Source: Mycobacterium sp. E3251
GTDB taxonomy: Bacteria; Actinomycetota; Actinomycetes; Mycobacteriales; Mycobacteriaceae
Direction: 5' to 3'
Assembly: GCF_001666835.1 (NCBI RefSeq)
Contig: NZ_LZJF01000014.1
Span: forward strand, 1 to 64,000
Length of the DNA: 64,000 bases
Shown in pieces: positions 57,533 through 64,000 of the stretch (positions are counted from its first letter, which is position 1; every line of letters starts with the position of its first letter). The position numbers and the translations under genes are program-made. The notes under the pieces are model-generated. The model was not told the origin of the DNA and made no database searches. It worked only from the letters and a program-made list of their open reading frames with translations.

Positions 57533-58140
57533 CTTTGCCCAGAGGAGAGTCGCTGCGCGATCGGCAGCGCGCGCAGATCCGGGCCGACATCAGGCGCGCG
57601 GCGTTCCGGCTCTTCGTCGAGCGCGGTTACGACGCCGTGACGACGGAAGAAATCGCCGCCGCCGCAGGCGTTTCGCCGCGAACCTTCTTCCGGCACGTGC
57701 CGACGAAGGAAGAGCTGCTGCTCGCACCCGTTCGCCATGGCGGCGCGGCGATCGTCAACCTGCTCGAGCAGCGGCCCGCCAGTGAGCCCCCTGATGTCGC
57801 GCTGATCAACGCCATCATCACGCGGACCCGATCGTTCGAGCAGGCGGACACCGACGAGTGGCGAGAAGCGCTGCTGGTGGCCCCCGACCTGCTGCGTAAG
57901 GTGACCGTTCACACGCCCGCCGACAAGGAGCGGGCGGCCAAGCTGATAGCCGAACGCATGGGCGTGAACTCCGATGTCGACCTACGCCCCGGCTTGCTGG
58001 TCCAACTCGCCTTCGCCGCAGCCGATTTCGGCTTCCAGCAATGGGTACGCCAGTCCGGTCGCCCATGGCCGCTGGATCGCTACGTCACCGAAGCGCTCGA
58101 AGCGGTCAAGAGCCCGCACTGGAAACGGAGACGCCCCTGA
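57529..58140 (+). CDS. TetR-family regulator, probable autoregulator of its operon
   Basis: The 203-residue regulator has an N-terminal helix-turn-helix (VTTEEIAAAAGVSPRTFFRHVPTKEELL) near residues 39-66. GTG 57529 overlaps the SDR stop. As the last gene of an operon whose first promoter carries the 19-bp palindrome, it probably represses its own operon and the divergent SDR. The ligand is unknown. It converges with the 2-hydroxyacid dehydrogenase gene with no spacer. Confidence 0.9.
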   Translation: MTLPRGESLRDRQRAQIRADIRRAAFRLFVERGYDAVTTEEIAAAAGVSPRTFFRHVPTKEELLLAPVRHGGAAIVNLLEQRPASEPPDVALINAIITRTRSFEQADTDEWREALLVAPDLLRKVTVHTPADKERAAKLIAERMGVNSDVDLRPGLLVQLAFAAADFGFQQWVRQSGRPWPLDRYVTEALEAVKSPHWKRRRP

Positions 58141-59139
58141 TCAACCCCGAAACGCCTCAGGGTTCGCGATCCGGATCGGGGCCGCGTCCAACCAGGCGGC
58201 CACCGCCTCCACGGTGTCGGAGTAAAAGGCACCGAGCATCTCACGAGTGACGTATCCCAGGTGTGGAGACAGCGTCACATTCGGCAGCAGCCTCAATCGG
58301 TGATCGGACGGCAGCGGTTCGACGTCATAGACGTCCAGCCCCGCACCGGCAATGCGCCCGGTTTCGAGGGCGGCGATCATCGCGGCCTCGTCGACGATCG
58401 GGCCCCGCGACGTGTTGATCAAGTATGCCTGCGGCTTCATCAGGGCCAGCTCGGCTTCACCCACCAGACCACGGGTGCGTTCCGACAGGACGACGTGGAT
58501 GGAGACCACGTCGGACTCCTCGAACAGCGTCACCTTCTCGACCCGGCGCGCGCCGGCCGCCGCGGCGGCGTCGGCGGTGAGGTTCTGGCTCCACGCGATG
58601 ACCTCCATGCCAAAGACTTTCGCGTATTCGGCCATCCGCTTGCCCACCCGGCCGAGGCCCAACAAGCCGAGCGTCTTGCCGGACAGCGTGAGACCCGTAG
58701 TGACCTGCCAGCCGCCGCCTCGCATCCGCCGGTGTTCCTCGGCCAGGTTGCGTACCGTGGCGATCAGCAATCCCCAGGCGAATTCGGGGGTGGCGTCGTG
58801 CACGGATCGGAATCGCGGATGGGCGAAGTCGGTATGGGCGACGAGGATGCCCCGCTCTGTCGCCGCACCCAGGTCCAGGTTGGGCAGGCTTCTTCCGACG
58901 ATCGTGATCAGTCTCAGGTTCGGCAGCCGCGCGAGCAGCGTTCGTGGTAGCGCCATCCGTTCGCGCAGGGTGCAGATCACATCGAACGGCCGCAGCTCTT
59001 CCGCCGCCTCGTCCTCGGACAGGTGCCGGTCGAAAACTGTGATGCGGGACCGGTTTTGCACCGGTGACCAGTCCGCAAGCCGCAGGGCCGCGCCGGCGTA
59101 GTCGTCCAGGATCGCCACTTCGGGCGTGAGGTCACCCAT
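58141..59139 (-). CDS. D-isomer-specific 2-hydroxyacid dehydrogenase
   Basis: The 332-residue enzyme has the NAD-binding GLLGLGRVGKRMAEYAKVFG near residue 155 and the catalytic elements NTSRGPIVDEAAM (Arg), DVYDVEPLP (Glu) and LSPHLGYVT (His). It reduces a 2-oxoacid to a D-2-hydroxyacid. Related proteins act on glyoxylate, hydroxypyruvate or phenylpyruvate; the substrate here is unknown. The gene abuts the TetR gene. Confidence 0.92.
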   Translation of the reverse strand: MGDLTPEVAILDDYAGAALRLADWSPVQNRSRITVFDRHLSEDEAAEELRPFDVICTLRERMALPRTLLARLPNLRLITIVGRSLPNLDLGAATERGILVAHTDFAHPRFRSVHDATPEFAWGLLIATVRNLAEEHRRMRGGGWQVTTGLTLSGKTLGLLGLGRVGKRMAEYAKVFGMEVIAWSQNLTADAAAAAGARRVEKVTLFEESDVVSIHVVLSERTRGLVGEAELALMKPQAYLINTSRGPIVDEAAMIAALETGRIAGAGLDVYDVEPLPSDHRLRLLPNVTLSPHLGYVTREMLGAFYSDTVEAVAAWLDAAPIRIANPEAFRG

Positions 59140-59172
59140 CTCCTCATTGAAGCACCGACCCTTGGTCTGGTG

Positions 59173-59346
59173 ATGCGTCGGCTCGCCCTGATTCTGGTCG
59201 CGGAGATGTGGACGATCAGCGCGCTCATCTCCGCCCTGCGCGACGGCGCCTCACCATTCCAAGCGGGTAGGCGCGCGTCAACGGCCGCCAGCGCCACGGT
59301 GCAGCGCCTCGGCGGGCGGCCGGACCTGAGCGGGCTCGGCGGGTGA
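59173..59346 (+). CDS. Possible small protein of 57 residues
   Basis: ATG 59173 opens a frame with MRRLALILVAEMWTISALI, which could be a signal or membrane helix, followed by a basic Ser/Ala-rich end. No ribosome-binding site or homology is recognised. It is one of several possible readings in a 217-base gap between two minus-strand genes. Confidence 0.25.
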   Translation: MRRLALILVAEMWTISALISALRDGASPFQAGRRASTAASATVQRLGGRPDLSGLGG

Positions 59347-59356
59347 TCGCGACGGC

Positions 59357-59632
59357 TCAGCCGCCGCCGCCACCCGCGCCTCCGCCTCCCCCACCGGCAC
59401 CCCCGGCGGCGCCGCCACCACCCGTGCCGGTGGTGCCGCTGCCACCGTAGGTTCCTCCAGGAGCGGGCGGTGGGGGCGGCGGTGGCACCTGGCTGGACGA
59501 CGTGGGCACCGGCGCCGCGGGGGGATTGCTTGCCAATGCGCTTGCGCCGGCACCGTCGCCGAAGGCGACCGCCAAACCGAGTGCGGCGGTGCCACCGGCG
59601 AGCGCCAGCGTCTTCTTAGCTCCAAACTTCAT
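59357..59632 (-). CDS. Secreted proline/glycine-rich small protein
   Basis: The 91-residue product starts MKFGAKKTLALAGGTAALGLAVAFG, a signal peptide, then a Pro-rich run (VPPPPPPPAPGG) and an end of mostly Gly with few Ala and Thr. Low-complexity secreted proteins like this are common in mycobacteria. No function is known. ATG 59632 is preferred over starts at 59665. Confidence 0.65.
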   Translation of the reverse strand: MKFGAKKTLALAGGTAALGLAVAFGDGAGASALASNPPAAPVPTSSSQVPPPPPPPAPGGTYGGSGTTGTGGGGAAGGAGGGGGGAGGGGG

Positions 59633-59681
59633 GACCGGCCGCATACCCGATATCGGCTTGCACAATCACGGGTTCGGTGAC

Positions 59682-60653
59682 TCAGCCGAGCGCGGGCAGG
59701 ACCTTGTCGGTGAGCAACTGAACGGACTTCCACGCTTCGTCGACGGGCATGCCGCCGACCAGTGGGTGCATCACGAGCGGGCCGTAGTTGTCGGCGTCGC
59801 GCACCTCCGCGATCAGCTCGTCGGGAGTCAGGAAGCGATAGCGACCCGACGCCTTGACCTCGTCCAGCGTCTGCACGCCGGGCAAATGCATCAGCGACCG
59901 TTGATCGGTTGACCATCCCCCGTAAGTAACCGCCTCCCAGAGGATGTGGTCGCCGAGTTCCGCCCAGGCCCGGTCGGGGTCCTCGTGCAGGAAGATCATT
60001 CCGCGGTTAACGGGCCCCGGCATGAGAATGAGCGGCGTCATGCCGGCCTCGGCACAAAGCTCGCGGTAGTAGGCGGCGATGTCGGGCAGGTGGTCGGCCA
60101 GGCTGAGGGGCAACCTAAATCGCGCCGCGCGTCGCGCCGTGGCACGGGCGCCACCCCCGACGTACAGCGGCGGATGCGGACGGGTCCAGGTGCCGGTGCA
60201 GATTCCCTCGTCGGCGCCGGTGCCGGACCATACCGACAGCATCCGCTCGAGCAGGCCGTCCATCAGAGCGCCCCGCCGCGCGAAATCGGCTCCCATGGCG
60301 GCATATTCGGCTGTGCGGTAGCCGAGGCCGACAGTGGTGTGCAGCCGGCCTCGGCTCATGTTGTCGACGAGCGCGATGTCCTCGGCGAGCCGCACCGGAT
60401 TCCACAACGGGCCGAGCGCACAGTCCACGCTGGCGATCAGCGTGGACGTCCGGGCTAAGAACATTGCCGCCGCCATGATGGGATTGCAGCTCCAGCCGTG
60501 TCCGGTCGCGTGGTGCTCGTCGACACTGATGGAGGTGATGCCGTGCGTCTCGCCCCACTGCGCCAGTTCGAGGGCGGCCGACAACAGCCGGCTCTGCGTG
60601 CGTGGTTCGCCGTGCGGGGAGGCGAAGTTGAAGCGCAGTACCGTCAGCAACAC
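59682..60653 (-). CDS. Luciferase-like (LLM) F420/flavin-dependent oxidoreductase
   Basis: The 323-residue TIM-barrel protein shows the LLM signatures ISVDEHHATGHGW, AEDIALVDNMSRGRL and VGLGYRTAEYAAMGADFARRGALMDG. The family uses F420H2 or FMN to oxidise or reduce diverse hydrophobic compounds. It is the last gene of a run of five on the minus strand (sulfotransferase, MBL protein, SDR, VOC protein, LLM), each close or overlapping. Substrate unknown. Confidence 0.88.
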   Translation of the reverse strand: MLLTVLRFNFASPHGEPRTQSRLLSAALELAQWGETHGITSISVDEHHATGHGWSCNPIMAAAMFLARTSTLIASVDCALGPLWNPVRLAEDIALVDNMSRGRLHTTVGLGYRTAEYAAMGADFARRGALMDGLLERMLSVWSGTGADEGICTGTWTRPHPPLYVGGGARATARRAARFRLPLSLADHLPDIAAYYRELCAEAGMTPLILMPGPVNRGMIFLHEDPDRAWAELGDHILWEAVTYGGWSTDQRSLMHLPGVQTLDEVKASGRYRFLTPDELIAEVRDADNYGPLVMHPLVGGMPVDEAWKSVQLLTDKVLPALG

Positions 60654-60654
60654 G

Positions 60655-61134
60655 TCATGCCTCGTCGGGGGCTGCCATCGACCGCAGGAACGCGGGAAAG
60701 TCGGGAAACAGCGCGCGGTCGACGATCTCGATGCGGGCGCCGAAAGCGTCCGTGTAGTAGGCGAATAGCCCGAGATCGGAACCGGGAACGTCCGCCGTCA
60801 TCTCGAGCGTGAAGCCGTTAACCTCCAGCGCGCGCGCACTGTCGGCCAGGTCGTCGCTGAAATAGCCGAGGTGGTGAACCGCGTTGCCCGGCGCGGCCGT
60901 CCACGGACTCCCAGGTACCTCCTGTACGAGTTCGACGTGCGGACTCTGCAGGGAGTAGACGATCGTCGAGGTCAATTCGCGGACACCCGTCGGGGTGCGG
61001 AACGGTAGGGTATAGCTCATCGGGGTGATCCACCGGTAGCCGGCCAGAGCGCTGAGTCGGCCCATGGCCGCATCGAGGTCGGGCACGATGATGCCGGTAT
61101 GGTAGAAGTCCTCGGGCCGCAACGCAATTGACAT
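60655..61134 (-). CDS. VOC/glyoxalase-fold protein
   Basis: The 159-residue protein begins FYHTGIIVPDLDAAMGRLSALAGYRW, the first VOC metal-histidine strand, and includes NAVHHLGYFSDDLADSARALEVNG with further ligands. LGLFAYYTDAFGARIEIVDR gives the final acidic ligand. VOC proteins are metal-dependent dioxygenases, isomerases or lyases. One base separates it from the LLM gene. Substrate unknown. Confidence 0.88.
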   Translation of the reverse strand: MSIALRPEDFYHTGIIVPDLDAAMGRLSALAGYRWITPMSYTLPFRTPTGVRELTSTIVYSLQSPHVELVQEVPGSPWTAAPGNAVHHLGYFSDDLADSARALEVNGFTLEMTADVPGSDLGLFAYYTDAFGARIEIVDRALFPDFPAFLRSMAAPDEA

Positions 61135-61149
61135 GGCTTTCCTCGTGTC

Positions 61150-61899
61150 TCAGACGCAGTCCGACGCGGCGTCGACGACGAAAACCGCGCCGCTGGTGTA
61201 GCTACTCTGCTCGGTACAAAGGAAGGCGATGGTCGGGGCGATCTCCCCGACGGTGCCGAACCGGCGCAGCGGGATATGCGCCAGCTCCGAGTCCACCAAT
61301 TCGGCCGAGCCCTGCATGGGCGCGGTCATCGGAGTGTCGATCGCCCCCGGCGCCACAGCGTTCACCCGGATCCCCTTACCGGCCCATTTGACGGCGAGGT
61401 TCCTTGTGATGCAAACGATCCCCGCCTTCGCCGCGCCGTATCCGGGTACCAGAGGAACGGCCCGTAGCGCGGACATCGACGCCAGGTTCACCACGCTGGC
61501 GCCGCCCGCGGCCGTCGACGCCTTCAGGGCACGGTAGAGCCCGACCGTCAAGCGGTACGGCCCGGTGAGGTTTAGCGCCACCGACGCGTCGAACCCGTCG
61601 GGCTTGGATTCATCGAGGCCGCCAGGGAAATTGGCCCCCGCGTTGTTGATCAGTACGTCGAGCCGGTCGAACCTGTCCGCCAGTGCGTCCACCGAACGCG
61701 GGTCGCTGATCTGGAGCTGGTGATAATCCATGCCGGACAGGTCGACGTCGTAGTCGTCCGACGTCGGTTTGGTCCCGGTGACCGCGACGCGGGCGCCGGC
61801 GTCGCGGAACAACACCGCGGTGGCGTGTCCGATCCCGCTGGTGGCGCCCGTGATCAGAGCGGTGGTTCCGGTGAAGTCGAAGCTGACGCGCGCCGTCAT
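61150..61899 (-). CDS. Short-chain dehydrogenase/reductase
   Basis: The 249-residue SDR has TGATSGIGHATA at about 17-28, NNAGA, VNLASMSALR with the catalytic Ser, and YGAAKAGIV with the Tyr-Lys pair. The end GAVFVVDAASDCV is typical. Its ATG overlaps the stop of the MBL gene by four bases, indicating coupled expression. Substrate unknown. Confidence 0.92.
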   Translation of the reverse strand: MTARVSFDFTGTTALITGATSGIGHATAVLFRDAGARVAVTGTKPTSDDYDVDLSGMDYHQLQISDPRSVDALADRFDRLDVLINNAGANFPGGLDESKPDGFDASVALNLTGPYRLTVGLYRALKASTAAGGASVVNLASMSALRAVPLVPGYGAAKAGIVCITRNLAVKWAGKGIRVNAVAPGAIDTPMTAPMQGSAELVDSELAHIPLRRFGTVGEIAPTIAFLCTEQSSYTSGAVFVVDAASDCV

Positions 61900-63137
61900 G
61901 AGTTCCTCGCTATCTGGTTGCGTAGCCAGGCGGTTTCCCAGAAGTTCGTGCTGGCGGCCAGAAGTTCTTCATGGGCGTCCCGAAGCACGTCCCGAGCGCC
62001 GGCATGGTCCGACGGAAGGAGCTCGGCCAGGTGGATGGCCTGTAGCGGGCGGCCGTCGGCGAGGTGTGCGCGCGCCCGCCTGACCAATGCGTCGGCCCCG
62101 GCCAGCTCGACCACGTCCGGTGCGACGCTGTCGAACCCGACCGGATAGAGCTCGGTGGTCGACTCGTGGTGAAACCAGCCGGAGTAGTTCTCCCAGACGG
62201 CCCGCACGTCCCAGGCCACCTTTCCATAGCCTTGTCCCACTTCGTATTCCGCAGGCAAAGCGATCTCGCGCATCAGGGTCCGGACGTCCTTGCCTGCGTT
62301 CATCCCCTCGACGGTCTGATCGTGGACGTACCGGATCGCGTCGCGCAGCCGGGTCAGTTCGGCGTATATCAGCTCGGCCCCCGCTATCGGTTCGAAATGA
62401 CCGGTCACCAGGAGGTCGGGCCGCAGGTCGCGCACCCGCTCCACGGACGCGATGGTTGTGAGCGCGTCGCGATACCGGTCGCCACGGATGGTGACCAGGT
62501 TGGGTATGTGCCCGAACAGCGGGCCGAAGACGTTCCCGCACAGGCAAATCCGCTCGTCCGGCAGCCACACCACCAGCGAATCGGTGGTTTCGCCCCCGGG
62601 CACGGAGATCAGCTCCATCCGCCGGCCGCCAACCTCCAGGGCCAAGGTGTCTTCGAAGTCGAGATCGACGACGGGAACGCTCTGGCCGGCGAGCCGGCTA
62701 CTCCCCAGCCGCCGCTGGATGGCTTGGATGCCGGACGCCAGGGTGTCCTTGAATGCAAAGGCGCTACGGCTGGCGCGATACGGGATGAGGCGTTCGTTGT
62801 CGTCGCGCCACAGCGTCCAGTTGGCCTGCGCGATCACGGTGGTGTCGGGGTCGCGCACGCTGTCCAGACCACCGACGTGGTCGACGTGGCCCTGCGTGAA
62901 GACGATATAGCGCACCGGCGAGGGGTCGACGGCGTCGAAGTTCGCGCGATGCACGGGGCCCTCGAAACCCATGCCGGTGTTGATGATCACCCGGCCCTCA
63001 CGCGTGGTGAGCAGGTAGGAATTCGACAGCCCCGGTGAGACCCACAGCCCGGGCGCGATCTCCTCGGCCCGTTCGGCGGCCGCGGGACGCATGGCGTCGG
63101 CGCCGGGCCTGCCGCGGTAGACCGGTTCGAAACTCAT
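61896..63137 (-). CDS. Alkyl-sulfatase-like metallo-beta-lactamase protein, altered metal motif
   Basis: The 413-residue protein has an N-terminal MBL domain and a C-terminal dimerisation region like that of SdsA-type alkylsulfatases (AEYEVGQGYGKVAWDVRAVWENYSGW). Residues 81-87 read TQGHVDH: the first metal His of HxHxDH is Gln82, while His84, Asp86 and His87 remain. A further acid is in SVPGGETTDS. It may be an unusual alkyl- or aryl-sulfate hydrolase, or catalyse something else. The sulfotransferase gene upstream suggests sulfur-group chemistry on a lipid or xenobiotic. Confidence 0.82.
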   Translation of the reverse strand: MSFEPVYRGRPGADAMRPAAAERAEEIAPGLWVSPGLSNSYLLTTREGRVIINTGMGFEGPVHRANFDAVDPSPVRYIVFTQGHVDHVGGLDSVRDPDTTVIAQANWTLWRDDNERLIPYRASRSAFAFKDTLASGIQAIQRRLGSSRLAGQSVPVVDLDFEDTLALEVGGRRMELISVPGGETTDSLVVWLPDERICLCGNVFGPLFGHIPNLVTIRGDRYRDALTTIASVERVRDLRPDLLVTGHFEPIAGAELIYAELTRLRDAIRYVHDQTVEGMNAGKDVRTLMREIALPAEYEVGQGYGKVAWDVRAVWENYSGWFHHESTTELYPVGFDSVAPDVVELAGADALVRRARAHLADGRPLQAIHLAELLPSDHAGARDVLRDAHEELLAASTNFWETAWLRNQIARNS

Positions 63138-63155
63138 CGATGTGCCACCTTCCGG

Positions 63156-64000
63156 CTAGCTCTCGGCATGGACATCGAACCGGTCGAAGTAGAAGTCGAA
63201 TCGTCCGCGCAGCTCGTCGGCCGTGACGCCGAAGTGCCGCCGCAGGTCATAGTGGATGCGGCCGTGTTTGCCGCGCGGATTGCCGTCCAGATACTGCTGG
63301 AAGCGCGCCCGCACCTTCGGTGGCAGTTCAACGCCGCCGCGTTGGTAAAGCTGTTCGAGCACCGGCATTTCGTTGCCGTTCAGCTGGTGGAAGCTGACAT
63401 CGATGCTGCGTTCGGCCGGGACGAGATCGCGGTCGCGCACGCACGCGCCGAGCAACCGGTGTACCCGATCGCTCCAATAGTCCAGCAGCCAGTCTGGCTC
63501 GATGCTCGTGCGGCGCAGCCGATCGGAGTAGGCCATCATCGTGATCGCCGACTGGATCACCGCGACGGGATCGCGGTGGGTGAAAGTCACTGTCGCGTCG
63601 GGGAACGTCGCCATGAGCGGGCCGAGCTGCTCGCAGTGTTGCGGGCTTTTCAGAACCCAGGTCCGCGGGCCCCGAAGGAAGGTCAACGCCTGCAGCACTT
63701 TCCGCAAATATGCGTAGTGCCGGGTTTGGTCGAGGCCCAGGTAGTAGTCGCGCCAATCCGGCACCCGCGCGTGCCATTCCAGGACGTAGGCCGCCACATC
63801 GAGGTCGAGGAGTTCGACCTCTTCCTCGATCGCCTCGGGGAATCGGTCGTGCATGGCGGCGACCACCGGGGCGCTGGCCATCAGCGCGTCGTGCTCGGAT
63901 TTAGCTCGCGCGTAACGCGGATCGACCCCGGAGATGCCGGGGCCCTGGCCGCGCGCGGGAATCGGTTCCTGGCTCTCCCAGTACGGCAAGGCCCGCCGGC
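63156..64000 (-). CDS. Sulfotransferase-family protein (5' end beyond window)
   Basis: The visible 280 or so residues are open to the window edge, so the N terminus is missing. Motifs are LKSPQHCEQLGPLMATFPDATVTFTHRDPVAVIQSA, the PAPS-binding loop and its basic partner in Sulfotransfer_3-type enzymes. The apparent start at 63989 is a TTG leucine codon in the middle of the protein. It heads the minus-strand cluster down to the LLM gene and is 18 bases from the MBL gene. Substrate unknown. Confidence 0.85.
   Translation of the reverse strand, partial: RRALPYWESQEPIPARGQGPGISGVDPRYARAKSEHDALMASAPVVAAMHDRFPEAIEEEVELLDLDVAAYVLEWHARVPDWRDYYLGLDQTRHYAYLRKVLQALTFLRGPRTWVLKSPQHCEQLGPLMATFPDATVTFTHRDPVAVIQSAITMMAYSDRLRRTSIEPDWLLDYWSDRVHRLLGACVRDRDLVPAERSIDVSFHQLNGNEMPVLEQLYQRGGVELPPKVRARFQQYLDGNPRGKHGRIHYDLRRHFGVTADELRGRFDFYFDRFDVHAES

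Overview
The window is chromosomal DNA from a high-GC actinobacterium, almost certainly a non-tuberculous Mycobacterium (probably a slow grower; I cannot fix the species). The evidence is gene content and order: DUF4185 protein, asd, ask, leuA, dnaQ-like, murT, gatD, recR, ebfC, amidase, SRPBCC protein, FAD oxidoreductase, methyltransferase, dnaX, aspartate aminotransferase, SRP RNA, tRNA-Ser and lucA follow the order I recall for M. tuberculosis Rv3707c to Rv3723. Cutinases, wax ester/diacylglycerol acyltransferases, an LpqH-type lipoprotein, P450s and a DUF222/HNH (13E12-type) gene also fit. Many genes start at GTG, often directly at a predicted transcription start (leaderless).

Layout. 0-3.4 kb: two convergent genes, a TIR / membrane / PknH-type sensor fusion and a membrane TrkA-N/RyR protein, which together look like a nucleotide-signalling or defence pair. 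3.5-23 kb: conserved housekeeping (aspartate-family and leucine synthesis, with a leucine leader peptide and attenuator before leuA; peptidoglycan amidation and hydrolysis; DNA repair and replication; SRP RNA; lucA). 23-30 kb: an accessory island with an LpqH-like lipoprotein, a leaderless helical-repeat gene overlapping a CHAT caspase-like protease gene, and two further translationally coupled genes of unknown function. 29.6-38 kb: lipid and envelope genes (two secreted cutinases, a beta-lactamase-fold esterase, a WS/DGAT, dehydrogenases).

38-44 kb: a TetR regulator and a P450 gene that share a near-identical palindromic operator, a decarboxylase paralogue that has lost its catalytic lysine and overlaps a rhomboid-like gene, and a secreted GH172/DUF2961 protein. 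44-45.5 kb: a tandem duplication of a tiny gene encoding a cysteine-rich, lipoprotein-like peptide, each copy followed by the same stem-loop. 45.5-54 kb: divergent Prim-PolC and LigC repair genes, a DUF222/HNH gene, a pair of DnaA boxes, a phage-related small protein, a P450, a haloalkane dehalogenase, a Nudix hydrolase and a Tgs2-like acyltransferase. 54-64 kb: catabolic or detoxification gene clusters of SDRs, a DapB-like dehydrogenase, a TetR regulator with a candidate 19-bp operator, an F420/flavin oxidoreductase, a VOC protein, an alkylsulfatase-like metallo-beta-lactamase protein and a sulfotransferase cut by the window edge.

The strongest candidates for undescribed biology are the TIR-PknH-sensor plus RyR-TrkA pair, the helical-repeat/CHAT protease island, the tandem micro-lipoproteins with their 3' structure, and the catalytically dead decarboxylase linked to a rhomboid. 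All functional statements come from reading motifs by eye; no database search was run.
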